The notes below the pieces were generated by a model, which saw only the letters and a list, made by a program, of their open reading frames with translations, made no database searches and was not told the DNA's origin. A stretch of DNA of 64,000 bases from Pasteurella testudinis DSM 23072 (GTDB taxonomy: Bacteria; Pseudomonadota; Gammaproteobacteria; Enterobacterales; Pasteurellaceae). Of the stretch, positions 1 to 9,957 are shown in pieces. Position numbers and translations under genes: made by a program. Within the stretch, counting starts at the first letter, position 1, and every line of letters begins with the position of its first letter. The stretch spans positions 21,462 through 85,461 of the forward strand of contig NZ_FWWV01000067.1 of the NCBI RefSeq assembly GCF_900176075.1. Direction: 5' to 3'.

Positions 1-184
1 AGCCGTAGAAAACCAAACAGCAGAAAGCCAAACAGTCGCAGCGCAAGCGACGCCAAACGAGCAAAGTGCGGTCACTGCCGATTCAGACAAAACTACCGAT
101 CCGCGCAAAGCCGCGGTTGCTGCGGCAATCGCCCGTGCCAAAGCGAAAAAAGCGGCGCAACAACATAACACTGAGGCATCATAG
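1..184 (+). CDS. rsxC: Electron transport complex subunit RsxC, C-terminal end (partial)
   Basis: Only the last 60 codons are in the window; the reading frame enters at base 2 and stops with TAG at 182-184. The visible piece is an Ala/Lys/Gln-rich low-complexity tail containing [20 protein letters not shown], the repeat typical of the extended C-terminus of gamma-proteobacterial RsxC. RsxC is the NADH- and FMN-binding, iron-sulfur subunit of the membrane Rsx (Rnf-like) complex that passes electrons across the inner membrane and in Escherichia coli keeps SoxR reduced. The catalytic part lies outside the window. The tail contains an uptake signal sequence (codons for QSAV). It is followed after 8 bases by rsxD, which fits the rsxABCDGE-nth operon order. 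Confidence 0.93.
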   Translation, partial: AVENQTAESQTVAAQATPNEQSAVTADSDKTTDPRKAAVAAAIARAKAKKAAQQHNTEAS

Positions 185-192
185 GGAAAAAT

Positions 193-1293
193 ATGTTTAA
201 AATCGCCAGTTCTCCCCATACTCACTCCAGTAATCTGACCGCCCGTTTTATGTTGTGGGTGATTGCCGCCATGTTGCCTGCCGTTGCGGTGCAATACTAC
301 TATTTCGGCGTGGGCGTGCTGCTGCAAATCCTCTTGGCGGTCGGCTTCGCCTATGTGTTGGAACTGATCATCACCGCCCTGCGCCGCAAACCGATCTTTT
401 TTTATGTGGCGGATTTCAGCGTGATTTTAACCGCCTTGATCCTCGCCGTCGCCATTCCGCCCTACGCGCCCTATTGGATTATTTTAATCGGCACATTTTG
501 CGCAGTGATTTTGGGCAAACATGTTTACGGCGGTTTGGGGCAAAATCCGTTTAATCCGGCAATGGTCGGTTATGTGGTTTTGCTGATCTCCTTTCCGCTG
601 CAAATGACCAGCTGGATGCCGCCGATTGCCCTACTCAACGAGCCACCGACTTGGAACGACACGCTTTCGCTGATTTTTAACGGTGTCAGCAGCGACGGCT
701 ACTCGCTGCTGCAACTGGTCGGCACGATTGACGGCATCAGCCAAGCCACGCCCTTGGATTCGGTCAAGAGCGGTTTGCATAACCAACAAACCCTCGCCGA
801 TATCATCAGTTCGCCGATTTTCAGCCGTCGCTCTGGGTTCGCTTTTTTCGGCAACGGCTGGTGGCAACTTAATCTGGCGTTTTTGCTCGGCGGATTGCTG
901 CTGCTATGGAAAAAAATTATCCACTGGCAAACGCCGACCGCACTTTTACTCAGCCTGACGCTGTTGGCGACGGCAAACTGGCTGTTTGCGCCGCAAAGCT
1001 CGCTCAATCCGTTGTGGCAGCTGTTCAGCGGCGCTACCATGTTCTGCGCCTTTTTTATCGCCACTGATCCAGTGACCGCCTCGATCACCCCGAAAGGCAA
1101 ACTGGTATTTGGTGCGTTAGTCGGCTTTTTAATCTATATTATCCGCTACTACGGCAATTATCCCGACGGCGTTGCCTTTGCGATTCTGCTCGCCAACATC
1201 TGCGTGCCGCTGATTGACCACTACACCCGACCGCGCGTTTACGGCTACCAAGTGAAAAACGATCGCATAAAAAACAATCACATAAAGAAATAG
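193..1293 (+). CDS. rsxD: Electron transport complex subunit RsxD
   Basis: A 366-residue polytopic membrane protein of the NqrB/RnfD family. It has about nine hydrophobic segments, and a flavin-attachment region around residues 183-188 (SQATPL) in which Thr186 matches the threonine that carries covalent FMN by a phosphodiester bond in RnfD proteins. The subunit forms part of the membrane core of the Rsx complex with RsxE, RsxA and RsxG. The segment [14 protein letters not shown] near residue 115 is typical of the family. The start follows rsxC by 8 bases with GGGAAAAAT upstream as a weak ribosome site. Two uptake signals occur inside the gene. Assignment rests on the motif, length and operon position. 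Confidence 0.96.
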   Translation: MFKIASSPHTHSSNLTARFMLWVIAAMLPAVAVQYYYFGVGVLLQILLAVGFAYVLELIITALRRKPIFFYVADFSVILTALILAVAIPPYAPYWIILIGTFCAVILGKHVYGGLGQNPFNPAMVGYVVLLISFPLQMTSWMPPIALLNEPPTWNDTLSLIFNGVSSDGYSLLQLVGTIDGISQATPLDSVKSGLHNQQTLADIISSPIFSRRSGFAFFGNGWWQLNLAFLLGGLLLLWKKIIHWQTPTALLLSLTLLATANWLFAPQSSLNPLWQLFSGATMFCAFFIATDPVTASITPKGKLVFGALVGFLIYIIRYYGNYPDGVAFAILLANICVPLIDHYTRPRVYGYQVKNDRIKNNHIKK

Positions 1294-1302
1294 GAACGAA
1301 CA

Positions 1303-1923
1303 ATGTTAAAAACCACTTTTCGCTCCGCCGTTATTTTGGCATTTGTCGCCCTGCTCTGCACCGCACTTTCGATCGGTGTGTTTCTGCTGACCCAGCAACG
1401 GATTGAAAATGTTGCGTTAAACCAACAACGGCAACTGCTGACGCAAGTGATTCCGGCGGACTATTTTGACAATGCGCTGTTGCAATCCTGCGTGCTGCCC
1501 GATCCACAGCGTTATCCGCAGTTGAAAACCATTTATATCGCGCAAAAACACGGCGAAACCACCGCTTATGCGATCAAAGCCGTTACCAATCAAGGCTATT
1601 CGGGACGGATCGAGATCTTGGTCGGTATCAGCGTGGACGGCACGGTGTTGGGCGTGCGCGTGCTGGAACATAAAGAAACACCGGGCTTGGGCGATAAAAT
1701 CGAAACCGCTAAAGGCGATTGGATCTATGCGTTCGATCAACAACCGTTCACCCTTGACAACCAAAGCCAATGGGCGGTAAAAAAAGACGGCGGTAAATTC
1801 GATCAATTTGCCGGCGCCACCATCACCCCAAGAGCGGTGGTCAATGCGGTCAAACAGACCGCACTTGCGGTGATCGGCGATTTTAAACAACACGCACCAA
1901 GCCAATTTAGCCGTTGCGAATGA
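1303..1923 (+). CDS. rsxG: Electron transport complex subunit RsxG
   Basis: A 206-residue protein with one N-terminal membrane helix (about residues 8-30) and a periplasmic FMN-binding domain. The motif AGATIT at residues 170-175 contains Thr173, the position that is flavinylated in RnfG/RsxG and NqrC by the ApbE flavin transferase. [13 protein letters not shown] (121-133) is the conserved FMN-domain signature. It starts 9 bases after rsxD and ends 10 bases before rsxE, so it is translated from the same transcript. It is expected to relay electrons on the outer face of the inner membrane. ApbE itself is not encoded in the window. Confidence 0.96.
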   Translation: MLKTTFRSAVILAFVALLCTALSIGVFLLTQQRIENVALNQQRQLLTQVIPADYFDNALLQSCVLPDPQRYPQLKTIYIAQKHGETTAYAIKAVTNQGYSGRIEILVGISVDGTVLGVRVLEHKETPGLGDKIETAKGDWIYAFDQQPFTLDNQSQWAVKKDGGKFDQFAGATITPRAVVNAVKQTALAVIGDFKQHAPSQFSRCE

Positions 1924-1933
1924 GGAAGAGAGC

Positions 1934-2665
1934 ATGTCTGAAATAACGACAAATAGCCGTATCGGCGAAATTGAAATCACCGAAATTCCGCAACAGCCGC
2001 CAATTAAACCGACCGACTGGCAAGGGATTTTCCGACAAGGATTGTGGGACAACAACTCCACCCTGGTACAGTTACTTGGGTTGTGTCCGCTGCTGGCGGT
2101 GTCAAACAGCGTAACCCACGCCCTAGGTTTGGGTTTGGCGACCATGCTGGTGCTGATCTGCACCAATTCGATTGTTTCCCTCTGCCGCCGCGCCATTCCG
2201 CATGAAATCCGCATTCCGATTTATGTGATGATTATCGCCGCCACCGTCACCGCCGTGCAGTTGCTGATGAACGCCTTCGTGTACGATCTCTATTTGGCGC
2301 TGGGGATTTTTATTCCGCTGATCGTCACCAACTGTATCGTTATCGGGCGCGCCGAAGCCTTCGCATCTAAAAACGGCGTATTACCGTCAATGTTTGACGG
2401 TTTCTCAATGGGATTGGGCATGACCTGTAGCCTGTTCGTGCTCGGTGCTATGCGCGAAATTTTGGGTAACGGCACGCTGTTTGCCGGTATGGAACAGCTG
2501 TTCGGTGCGTGGGCGAAAACATTAAAAATTGAAATCTTGCACATTGATACCAGTTTTTTATTGGCCATCTTACCGCCCGGCGCCTTTATCGGCTTGGGCA
2601 TTATGTTGGCGGTCAAAAATCTGATTGATGATAAAAAGAACAAAAAAGGCAAAAGTGCGGTATGA
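1934..2665 (+). CDS. rsxE: Electron transport complex subunit RsxE
   Basis: A 243-residue integral membrane protein of the RnfE/NqrD family. It starts with a hydrophilic leader of about 30 residues and then has six or so hydrophobic segments. [19 protein letters not shown] (about residues 55-73) and the [15 protein letters not shown] motif near residue 135 are characteristic of RsxE. The usual family length is about 230 residues; the N-terminal leader is slightly longer here, but the ribosome site GAGGAAGAGAGC before 1934 supports this start. The stop overlaps the nth start codon (ATGA at 2662-2665), so translation is coupled. Confidence 0.95.
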   Translation: MSEITTNSRIGEIEITEIPQQPPIKPTDWQGIFRQGLWDNNSTLVQLLGLCPLLAVSNSVTHALGLGLATMLVLICTNSIVSLCRRAIPHEIRIPIYVMIIAATVTAVQLLMNAFVYDLYLALGIFIPLIVTNCIVIGRAEAFASKNGVLPSMFDGFSMGLGMTCSLFVLGAMREILGNGTLFAGMEQLFGAWAKTLKIEILHIDTSFLLAILPPGAFIGLGIMLAVKNLIDDKKNKKGKSAV

Positions 2666-3297
2666 ACCAACAAAAACGAATCGAAATTTTGACCCGTCTG
2701 CGCGACAACAATCCCGAACCGACCACCGAACTGAATTTCAGCTCGCCGTTCGAATTGCTGATTGCGGTGATTCTCTCGGCGCAAGCCACCGACAAAGGCG
2801 TCAACAAAGCCACCGACAAGCTGTTTCCTGTGGCGAACACCGCCCAAGCGATTTGGGATCTGGGCGTGGACGGCTTAAAAGAATACATCAAAACCATCGG
2901 GTTATATAACAGCAAAGCCGAAAACGTGATCAAAACCTGCCGTTTGTTGCTGGATAAACATCACGGCGAAGTACCGGAATCGCGCGAAGCACTGGAGGCG
3001 TTGCCCGGTGTCGGACGCAAAACCGCCAACGTGGTGCTGAATACCGCTTTCGGCTGGCCGACCATCGCCGTCGACACCCATATTTTTCGGGTCGCCAACC
3101 GCACCAACTTTGCACCGGGCAAAGACGTGGTGAAAGTGGAAGAGAAATTGCTGAAAGTCGTACCGGCGGAATTCAAAGTCGATGTCCACCACTGGCTGAT
3201 TCTACACGGCCGCTATACCTGCGTCGCCCGTAAACCGCGCTGCGGCGCATGTATCATTGAAGATTTGTGCGAATATAAAGACAAGACGGAATATTAA
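2662..3297 (+). CDS. nth: Endonuclease III, DNA glycosylase/AP lyase
   Basis: A 211-residue base-excision repair enzyme that removes oxidised pyrimidines and cuts the abasic site by beta-elimination. The helix-hairpin-helix [12 protein letters not shown] carries catalytic Lys120, and VDTH carries Asp138, both at the same positions as in Escherichia coli Nth. The C-terminal [4Fe-4S] loop has the spacing C-x6-C-x2-C-x5-C ([17 protein letters not shown]). The gene closes the rsx operon through a 4-base overlap with rsxE, the same arrangement as in enterobacteria. An inverted uptake-signal hairpin at 3302-3328 terminates it. Confidence 0.98.
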   Translation: MNQQKRIEILTRLRDNNPEPTTELNFSSPFELLIAVILSAQATDKGVNKATDKLFPVANTAQAIWDLGVDGLKEYIKTIGLYNSKAENVIKTCRLLLDKHHGEVPESREALEALPGVGRKTANVVLNTAFGWPTIAVDTHIFRVANRTNFAPGKDVVKVEEKLLKVVPAEFKVDVHHWLILHGRYTCVARKPRCGACIIEDLCEYKDKTEY

Positions 3298-3301
3298 TAC
3301 G

Positions 3302-3328
3302 AAAAAGTGCGGTTTGACCGCACTTTTT
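3302..3328. terminator. Terminator made of an inverted uptake-signal pair
   Basis: AAAAAGTGCGGT (3302-3313) pairs perfectly with ACCGCACTTTTT (3317-3328) around a 3-base loop, with A and T runs on the two sides. It sits between convergent nth and ribE and should terminate transcription in both directions. Each arm is a copy of the Pasteurellaceae DNA uptake signal. Confidence 0.9.
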
Positions 3329-3371
3329 ATACCTTATACCGCAAAAACGTTATTCTTGACGACAAATCCGC

Positions 3372-3989
3372 TCAACTTTGCGCTTTTTCACTTAAATAAC
3401 GTTCGACCGTATCCACAATCGCTTGGGTTTGCGAGTCGATTTCAAGATTGACTTTATCGCCGGTTTTTTTCTGCGCGATAATGGTGCGTTCCAGCGTTTC
3501 CGGAATTAAATTCACGCAAAAACGGGCGTTTTCCACTGCGCCGATCGTCAAACTGATGCCGTCAATCGCGATATAGCCTTTGGTCAAAATATATTTAAGC
3601 AAGTGCGGTTGCAGCAGACTGAACCAAATTTGGTAGTTGTTTTCACTCTGGATAATCTCATCAATCAGCGCCATGCTGTAAACATGACCGGAGAGCATGT
3701 GTCCGCCGATTTCATCGTTCATTTTCATCGCCCGCTCGATATTGACTTCGTCGCCCACCTGTAATTCGCCCAGATTGGTAATGCGAAGGGTTTCTTGCAT
3801 TAAATCAAAACTCAACAAATCACCGTTGATTTCAGTCACCGTCAGGCAAACACCGTTGTGCGCAATCGACGCCCCCAATTTCAGATCGTCCAATAAGTCC
3901 GCCGGCATTCTGATAATGTGGGTTTTAAAATCTTTTTTTGCCGCAATGGATTCAATTCGGGCTTTACCCTGTATAATACCTGTAAACAT
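3372..3989 (-). CDS. ribE: Riboflavin synthase, alpha subunit
   Basis: A 205-residue enzyme that dismutates two molecules of 6,7-dimethyl-8-ribityllumazine into riboflavin and a pyrimidinedione. The N-terminus [10 protein letters not shown] is the family signature, and two lumazine-binding repeats are visible, about residues 1-95 and 96-190; the second includes [13 protein letters not shown]. The start is fixed by MFTGII and lies 76 bases from the divergent norM start. No riboswitch-like structure is obvious in that short gap. Next to it, norM in the opposite direction reproduces the H. influenzae arrangement. The symbol ribC is used for the same gene in some species. Confidence 0.96.
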   Translation of the reverse strand: MFTGIIQGKARIESIAAKKDFKTHIIRMPADLLDDLKLGASIAHNGVCLTVTEINGDLLSFDLMQETLRITNLGELQVGDEVNIERAMKMNDEIGGHMLSGHVYSMALIDEIIQSENNYQIWFSLLQPHLLKYILTKGYIAIDGISLTIGAVENARFCVNLIPETLERTIIAQKKTGDKVNLEIDSQTQAIVDTVERYLSEKAQS

Positions 3990-4065
3990 AGTCTCTCACT
4001 TGTCGTATCCGTTTTTCTCGACAGCGATTATAGATCGTTTCTTTCAATTAAGCAGAAATATATTT

Positions 4066-5463
4066 ATGTTAACCTTTATCAGCGACAAACAACACCGCTT
4101 GGAAATGCAACAGCTCATTCGAATTGCGATACCGATTTTGATCGCGCAAATCGCACAAAGTTCGATGGGCATGATCGATGCCATTATGGCCGGACGGGTT
4201 AGTGCTGCCGATATGGCAGCAATTTCCATCGGCGCCTCAATTTGGTTTCCGTTGGTGTTGTTTGGCCAAGGCTTGCTGCTCGCGCTGCCGCCGACAATTG
4301 CCTATCTCAATGGCTCTGGGCAGCGCAAGCGGATTGCCCACCAAGTGCGGCAAGGCATTTGGATTGTGCTGATGATCACCATACCGCTCTTTATCCTGAT
4401 TTATAACAGCCATTTTATTGTCGATTTTATGGGCATGGAAGTCCGTTTGGCAACTATCTCCAGCCAATACCTGCAAGCTATGGCATTTGGGATTCTACCT
4501 TATTTGCTGATGATTAACTTTCGCGGGCTGAATGACGGGCTGGCAAAAACCAAACCCGCCATGGTGATCGGCTTTATCGGTTTGCTGCTGAATATTCCGT
4601 TGAATTATATTTTTATCTACGGAGAGTTCGGCATACCGGCTTACGGCGCGGTCGGCTGTGGCATAGCCACTGCGATTGTCAACTGGCTGATGATGTTTAT
4701 GATCTTAATCTATTGCTATCGCGCCAAGAATCAACGCGATCTGCGGCTGTTTCCGAAGCTGTTTGAAAAGCCGGATTGGAACACGCAGCGTAAGTTACTG
4801 AATTTGGGCGTGCCAATCGCCTTGACCTTGTGTGCCGAAGTCACGCTGTTTACCATTGTGTCGTTATTAATTGCGCCGTTAGGGGCAAATGTTGTCGCCA
4901 GCCACCAAATCACGCTGCAAACCAGTTCGTTTATCTTTATGTTACCGCTTTCGATTTCGATGGCGACCACGATTTTAGTCGGACAGCGCTTGGGCGAGCA
5001 AAATGTCGCCGGAGCAAAACAGGTCAGCTTCACCGCGCTCGGTCTGGGACTTGTCGTTGCCACCATCACCGCAATTTTAACCTTGCTGTTCCGCACGCAA
5101 ATCGCACAAATCTTTGTTACCGATCAAGAAGTCATCGCGATGGCCTCTTTCCTGCTACTGTTTGCCGCCGCTTATCAAATTCCGGACAGCATTCAAGTGA
5201 TCGCCGGCGGCGCATTACGCGCTTACAAAGACACCAAAGCCATTTTGATTATCTCTCTGCTCTGCTACTGGGTCATCGGCATGCCGGTCGGTTATATCAC
5301 CGGACTCACCGATTGGATTGTGCCGGCTTTGGCGGCGGAGGGATTTTGGATCGGATTTGTGTTGTGTTTGTTGTTCGCTTCAATTTTCCTGCTGCTTCGT
5401 TTGCGTAAAATCCAACGCATTCCGGCAAATGAATTGCTGCAACATTTAGATCGCATTAAATAA
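4066..5463 (+). CDS. norM: MATE-family multidrug efflux transporter NorM
   Basis: A 465-residue protein with about twelve hydrophobic segments, belonging to the MatE family, which exports cationic drugs and dyes in exchange for Na+ or H+. The open frame extends upstream to 3697 but that part runs antisense to ribE; the start at 4066 ([20 protein letters not shown]) gives the usual family length. [19 protein letters not shown] in the first membrane segment and GMPVGYI in the C-terminal half are typical of NorM/MdtK. It is divergent from ribE and stops 11 bases before the following oxidoreductase, so the two may be cotranscribed. The substrate cannot be told from sequence. Confidence 0.92.
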   Translation: MLTFISDKQHRLEMQQLIRIAIPILIAQIAQSSMGMIDAIMAGRVSAADMAAISIGASIWFPLVLFGQGLLLALPPTIAYLNGSGQRKRIAHQVRQGIWIVLMITIPLFILIYNSHFIVDFMGMEVRLATISSQYLQAMAFGILPYLLMINFRGLNDGLAKTKPAMVIGFIGLLLNIPLNYIFIYGEFGIPAYGAVGCGIATAIVNWLMMFMILIYCYRAKNQRDLRLFPKLFEKPDWNTQRKLLNLGVPIALTLCAEVTLFTIVSLLIAPLGANVVASHQITLQTSSFIFMLPLSISMATTILVGQRLGEQNVAGAKQVSFTALGLGLVVATITAILTLLFRTQIAQIFVTDQEVIAMASFLLLFAAAYQIPDSIQVIAGGALRAYKDTKAILIISLLCYWVIGMPVGYITGLTDWIVPALAAEGFWIGFVLCLLFASIFLLLRLRKIQRIPANELLQHLDRIK

Positions 5464-5474
5464 CGGAGGATAAA

Positions 5475-6518
5475 ATGGATAAAATAGTCAATGTAGGGAT
5501 TGCCGGTTTCGGCATGTCGGCGCAGGTCTTTCATGTTCCTTTTTTAACCGTGGATCCGCGTTTTAAGATTAAAAAAGTGTTTGAACGCAGCAGTGAAAAA
5601 TCTAAGCAAAAAATAGCGGATGTAGAAGTGGTGCGGGATTTTTCCGCCCTGCTCAGCGACGATATTGATCTGGTGGTTATCACCACGCCCAACCTGACCC
5701 ACTATCCGTTGGCAAAACAAGCGATTGAAGCCGGCAAACATGTCATTGTGGAAAAACCGGTGAGTGTGACCGCCAATGAAGCCGCCGAATTAGGCCGCTT
5801 GGCTGCCTTGCATGGCATTCTCCTTTCGCCTTACCAAAACCGCCGTTGGGACAGTGGTTTTGACGCGGTCAAAAACATTATTAAACATAATTTGATCGGT
5901 GACGTGGTTGATTATCAAGTGCGGTTTGATCGTTACAGCCCCAACAAAAACCCGAAGCGCTGGAAAGAAACCGGTGAAAAAGGCATCGGACTGGTTTACG
6001 ATTTGGGCGTCCATCTGCTGGATCATACGGTTGATCTCTTCGGAATGCCCCAAGCCCTGTTTGCCGACATCCGCTATCAACAGCCGCAAGCCTTGAGCGA
6101 TGATAACTTTCAGATTTATCTCTATTACCCTCAGTTAAAGGTGGAATTAACCGCCAGTAAATATGTACGCGAAAAAGCACCCCATATTGCCCTGCACGGC
6201 CGTCTCGGTTCGTATATCAAACAAACCATGGACGTTCAGGAAGCCAGACTGGCACAAGGTATCGAACCGCGTGGCAACTGGAATCTCGAAGTGGAAACCG
6301 ACTGGGGCATACTCAACACGGAGCTCAACGGTAGCCACTTCCGCGGCAGAATCGAATCCCCCGCCATGAGTTATGCCACCTATTATGACAATATCCACGC
6401 GGCAATCACCAGCAATACCCCGTTGATAGTCACCATTGAACAGGCCACGGACGTGATGAAATTGCTGGAAAAATGTTTTGAAAGTGCGGAATTACGCAAA
6501 GTGATTGAAATCGAATAA
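5475..6518 (+). CDS. Gfo/Idh/MocA-family oxidoreductase, YdgJ-like
   Basis: A 347-residue NAD(P)-dependent dehydrogenase. The Rossmann start NVGIAGFGMSAQVFHVPFL has the GxGxxxxxxH pattern, and VIVEKPVSVT near residue 90 is the conserved EKP motif that binds the nicotinamide ring; the C-terminal half is the alpha/beta substrate domain. Overall layout resembles Escherichia coli YdgJ, whose substrate is not well established. GGAGG sits 6 bases before the ATG. It follows norM by 11 bases and is followed by a long hairpin at 6567-6604. The substrate is probably a polyol or sugar derivative, but nothing in the sequence decides this. Confidence 0.85.
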   Translation: MDKIVNVGIAGFGMSAQVFHVPFLTVDPRFKIKKVFERSSEKSKQKIADVEVVRDFSALLSDDIDLVVITTPNLTHYPLAKQAIEAGKHVIVEKPVSVTANEAAELGRLAALHGILLSPYQNRRWDSGFDAVKNIIKHNLIGDVVDYQVRFDRYSPNKNPKRWKETGEKGIGLVYDLGVHLLDHTVDLFGMPQALFADIRYQQPQALSDDNFQIYLYYPQLKVELTASKYVREKAPHIALHGRLGSYIKQTMDVQEARLAQGIEPRGNWNLEVETDWGILNTELNGSHFRGRIESPAMSYATYYDNIHAAITSNTPLIVTIEQATDVMKLLEKCFESAELRKVIEIE

Positions 6519-6566
6519 AAAATCCTGCGCTCGGCTTTTTGTATAAGCAGAGATTCATACCACCGC

Positions 6567-6604
6567 AATAAATCCACTGACCCGATGTCATCAGTGGATT
6601 TATT
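6567..6604. terminator. 14-bp hairpin between convergent operons
   Basis: AATAAATCCACTGA (6567-6580) is perfectly complementary to TCAGTGGATTTATT (6591-6604), with a 10-base loop. It lies between the stop of the YdgJ-like gene and the stop of kdgK, so it can act as terminator for both. Neither side has a long T run, so strength is uncertain. Confidence 0.7.
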
Positions 6605-6696
6605 CAGTTGCCGGATATTGCTTTTAGTTGAAAATGTCCTTTATTAAAAATACGATTACTTCAAGGACTAAATATATCTGTATCACACATTTTTCC

Positions 6697-7638
6697 TTAA
6701 TTAAATTGGTTAATAAAATGTATTGTCGCAGATTTATTGATAATAGCCCCTTTATGCTGAATTACCACGCCGGCGAGTTGGTTGCCTTGCCGACAGCAAA
6801 TTTCCAACGGTTTATTTTGTAAATAACCGCTTAAAAATCCCGCATTAAAAGCATCACCGGCGGATGTGGTATCAACGACATTATCAACCGGAATAGTTGG
6901 TACTTGTTGTTCAACACCATCAATATCATTGAAAATTGCGCCATGCTTACCGGATTTTACTACCACCGTTCTTACACCTGATTGTTTTAAGCGCTGAATT
7001 GTAGCTTGTTCATCTATATCTTGCCAAATGGCTTGTTCATCATCAAAGGTGACAAGTGCTACCGTCACAAACGGCAAAAGTGCGGTATACATTTCTTGCG
7101 TTTTTTGCAAAGATTCCCATAACGCAGGACGATAGTTACTGTCAAAGGCAATCTTTACGCCTAGTTTTACTAACTCGGTCAATTGTTGAATCAGCAAAGT
7201 GCGGTCACTATCCGGCAAAATTGCCAGGGAAATACCACTCAGATAAATCATATCCATATGTTTTAGCTGCGATAAAATATGAGGATAATCATGATGTTGC
7301 AATAAATAACGAGCGGCAGATTGATTACGCCAGTACAAGAAAGTACGCTCACCCAAACTGTCCAGTTGAATTAAATATAGACCCGGTTGACGGGTTTTAT
7401 CCCTCAAAACCCAATCCGTATTAATACCTTCCGCTTGCCAATCCGCCACCATGCCCTGACTGAGCTTATCCGTGCCCATAACAGAAATATAGTGAATTTC
7501 TACCGCACTTTTCGGTGTAGCGCGCGCTAAATAAATCGCCGTGTTGAGTGTATCACCTCCGTAGGTTTGCTGCATTAAACCGAACGGTTCACCATTCAGC
7601 TCAATCATGCATTCACCGATAATGGCTATTTTTTTCAT
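6697..7638 (-). CDS. kdgK: 2-dehydro-3-deoxygluconokinase
   Basis: A 313-residue PfkB-family sugar kinase, expected to phosphorylate 2-keto-3-deoxygluconate (KDG) to KDPG. The N-terminal GECMIELNGEP and the C-terminal anion-hole motif DTTSAGDAFNAGFLSG (catalytic Asp in AGDAF) are clear. The open frame begins further upstream inside uxuR, but MKKIAIIGECMIE at 7638 is the natural start; it lies 7 bases after the uxuR stop. It is the last gene of the sugar-acid operon, and its reaction follows that of UxuA. The KDPG aldolase needed next is not in the window. Several uptake signals fall in this gene. Confidence 0.92.
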   Translation of the reverse strand: MKKIAIIGECMIELNGEPFGLMQQTYGGDTLNTAIYLARATPKSAVEIHYISVMGTDKLSQGMVADWQAEGINTDWVLRDKTRQPGLYLIQLDSLGERTFLYWRNQSAARYLLQHHDYPHILSQLKHMDMIYLSGISLAILPDSDRTLLIQQLTELVKLGVKIAFDSNYRPALWESLQKTQEMYTALLPFVTVALVTFDDEQAIWQDIDEQATIQRLKQSGVRTVVVKSGKHGAIFNDIDGVEQQVPTIPVDNVVDTTSAGDAFNAGFLSGYLQNKPLEICCRQGNQLAGVVIQHKGAIINKSATIHFINQFN

Positions 7639-7645
7639 TCCATAG

Positions 7646-8338
7646 CTACCCATTAATTTGCCGATCGCTTTGATTAAAATAGTGACTATACTCTTTTTCA
7701 AATTGATCTTTATCTAAAACATATTGATACAAGTGTTGGTCAATCAATTTTCTGACGAGCACTTTATCCTGATTTTTAATTGCATTGAGAATATTTCGAT
7801 GATCTTCAATCGTTTTTAATGTTGGTTTGTTTTTAAAAACGAAAATTCTTGCCCTGTCAAAATGAATATTTAGCCCACGCATTAATGCATAAATATTATT
7901 TTTATTCGTAATCGTAAAAAACAAATGATGAAATTCATTATCAAGCTCAAGAAATTTTTCATAATTTTCATTAGTGAGATAAAACTCTTGTAGCTTTAAA
8001 TTATCCTCTAATAAATAAAGATATTTTTGATAACCGTCTTCACATAGTAAAGCGGAAACTTCTTTTTCCAAAGTCAAACGCAAAAAGCGTGCTTCTTCAA
8101 TCAATAAAGGATCAATAAAGGAAATAAACGTACCTTTTTGCGAAATTACCTTCACCGCTCCGCTTTTTTCCAAATCAATCAACGCTTCTCGAATAGGCGT
8201 TCGACTTAATCCCAACAGTGCGGCAAGTTCTGTTTCACTAACCTTATTTCCCGGCGCCAATTCCATATTCACAATCATTTCCCGAATGATTCGATATGCA
8301 AATTCCCTTGAACTTTCTCGTACTTTTTGTTCTGCCAT
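7646..8338 (-). CDS. uxuR: GntR/FadR-family regulator of the hexuronate operon, UxuR-like
   Basis: A 230-residue repressor. Residues 8-75 form a winged helix-turn-helix with the GntR pattern (KVSETELAALLGLSRTPIRE), followed by an all-helical FCD ligand domain. A TTG codon 12 bases upstream (8350) is in frame, but the ATG at 8338 has GAGA at good spacing and lies 8 bases after the uxuB stop. FadR-subfamily regulators of this type bind aldonates or uronates. Its position inside the operon suggests autoregulation; the palindrome at 14950-14963, with central GTATAC, is a good candidate operator. The ligand is inferred (probably fructuronate, mannonate or KDG). Confidence 0.82.
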   Translation of the reverse strand: MAEQKVRESSREFAYRIIREMIVNMELAPGNKVSETELAALLGLSRTPIREALIDLEKSGAVKVISQKGTFISFIDPLLIEEARFLRLTLEKEVSALLCEDGYQKYLYLLEDNLKLQEFYLTNENYEKFLELDNEFHHLFFTITNKNNIYALMRGLNIHFDRARIFVFKNKPTLKTIEDHRNILNAIKNQDKVLVRKLIDQHLYQYVLDKDQFEKEYSHYFNQSDRQING

Positions 8339-8346
8339 AAAATTTC

Positions 8347-9957
8347 TCAATAAATATATTTTTGCAAGGTTGCCCTTACCGCACCTTTATCCAACAACAT
8401 TTCATTTAAATATTGCGTCACTTTCTCCGCTAAGCCGACCTCATACAGATCGATCCCAAAAATATTTTTGTCAGACAAAATTGGTTTTAATATTTCGATA
8501 GATACGCTTTCGCCTAATTTAACACAAGAAATTTTACTTTTTAACTCATTTAATAGTGGATCCGGACTATTTTCAAACTCATTTCCCCTATCATCAACCG
8601 CAATCAAATAACGCAACCAGCCGGCAAATACCAGAGGAATCGCGGTCAATGTCTGAATATCCCTATCGTTACCGTTACGAAGATAAGATTTTATCGTTTC
8701 ACCAAAACGAATGGATAATTTTTGTGATGTGTCACTGGCAATACGTTGCGGTGTGTCCGGAATAAAATCATTAGATAAGCGAATATTAATTACTTCATCA
8801 ATAAACTGTTTCGGATTAATAATTTTCGGATCAATTACCACCGGTAGCCCTTCTTGATAGCCAATACGTTTCGCTAATGCCGATAGATCAGGATCGCGCA
8901 TTTCTGCAAAAATCGATGTGTAGCCCAACAGACAACCAAAAATAGCAAGGCCTGTATGAATCGGATTCAAACAGGTTGTTACTTTCATGGTTTCAATTTT
9001 ATTGACTGTTGCTCGATCCGTAAAAATAACCCCTACTTTCTCCAATGTTGGTCTGCCATTTGGAAAATTATCTTCAATCGCTAAATACTCAAGTTCTTCA
9101 GCATTAACAAAAGGCGCCACATAAGTATTTTTTGAAGTTACTACAGGCGTTAAATTTTGTATACCATCCGATTGCAACATTTGTTGTACTTCAACATCTG
9201 GCCGGGGTGTAATCTTATCAATCATTGACCATGGAAAACTGATTTTGTCTGAATTGAGATAATCAATAAAATCAGCACTAACAAAACCCGCTTGCAGCCA
9301 TTGCCGGGCAAATTCTAAAATGACCTTTTCTAATTTCTCACCGTTTTTAGACATATTGTCCATACTTACTACGGCTAATGGCGCTGCGCCATTTTGGAAA
9401 CGATTAAACAGTAATGCGACAATTTTACCGATATAACTTTGCGGTTGCTCTACACCATTTTGGAAATCGGCCTGTACCGAGGCAAAATATTCACCGGCTT
9501 GATTTTTAATCAGATAACCTTTTTCTGTAATGGTGAGCGATACCATTTGTAAAGATGGAGCAGTAAAAATTGCTTTTAAGCGGGCAAAGTCATCAACAAA
9601 GCCCGGCTCTATTCTTAAGGATTCGGTGATACTACCGATTACAATTTTATCTACCGTATGATCATTTTTTAAACGCGCAAAAATCGATAAATTATCAAAA
9701 GGACGATAAGCTTTTTCAATAATTTCATAGTCAAAACCTTCCGCAACAATAATTCCTTTATCAGCTGCCCCCTGATTAAGCAACCGTTGCTGTAAATTAG
9801 CTAAAAAAGCACGAAAAATATTACCGGCGCCCAAATGTAACCAAATTGGATTTTTAGTCGTATTCTCCACAATATCCGCAATATTATATTCGGGTAAAAT
9901 ATAACCTTTATTTTCCCACTCAGTTCGGTTGGCTAACCCGTTATAGGATAATTCCAT
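8347..9957 (-). CDS. uxuB: Fructuronate reductase / D-mannonate oxidoreductase (mannitol dehydrogenase family)
   Basis: A 536-residue NAD-dependent reductase that interconverts D-fructuronate and D-mannonate. WLHLGAGNIFRAFLA near residue 40 is the Rossmann glycine motif of the family, and ISFPWSMIDKITPRP (about residues 235-250) is the mannitol-dehydrogenase signature with the catalytic lysine downstream. At 536 residues it is longer than Escherichia coli UxuB (486) and, from recall of the family, closer to the roughly 540-residue Firmicutes forms. The start ATG shares a base with the uxuA stop (TAATG at 9955-9959). Codon use is AT-rich compared with flanking genes. Confidence 0.85.
   Translation of the reverse strand: MELSYNGLANRTEWENKGYILPEYNIADIVENTTKNPIWLHLGAGNIFRAFLANLQQRLLNQGAADKGIIVAEGFDYEIIEKAYRPFDNLSIFARLKNDHTVDKIVIGSITESLRIEPGFVDDFARLKAIFTAPSLQMVSLTITEKGYLIKNQAGEYFASVQADFQNGVEQPQSYIGKIVALLFNRFQNGAAPLAVVSMDNMSKNGEKLEKVILEFARQWLQAGFVSADFIDYLNSDKISFPWSMIDKITPRPDVEVQQMLQSDGIQNLTPVVTSKNTYVAPFVNAEELEYLAIEDNFPNGRPTLEKVGVIFTDRATVNKIETMKVTTCLNPIHTGLAIFGCLLGYTSIFAEMRDPDLSALAKRIGYQEGLPVVIDPKIINPKQFIDEVINIRLSNDFIPDTPQRIASDTSQKLSIRFGETIKSYLRNGNDRDIQTLTAIPLVFAGWLRYLIAVDDRGNEFENSPDPLLNELKSKISCVKLGESVSIEILKPILSDKNIFGIDLYEVGLAEKVTQYLNEMLLDKGAVRATLQKYIY

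Noticed and set aside
1417-2214. A 265-codon minus-strand frame opposite rsxG and rsxE
   Set aside because: Spans two real genes and their junction in antisense; no family features.
3697-4065. N-terminal extension of norM
   Set aside because: Open by chance, antisense to ribE; the start at 4066 gives the normal NorM length.
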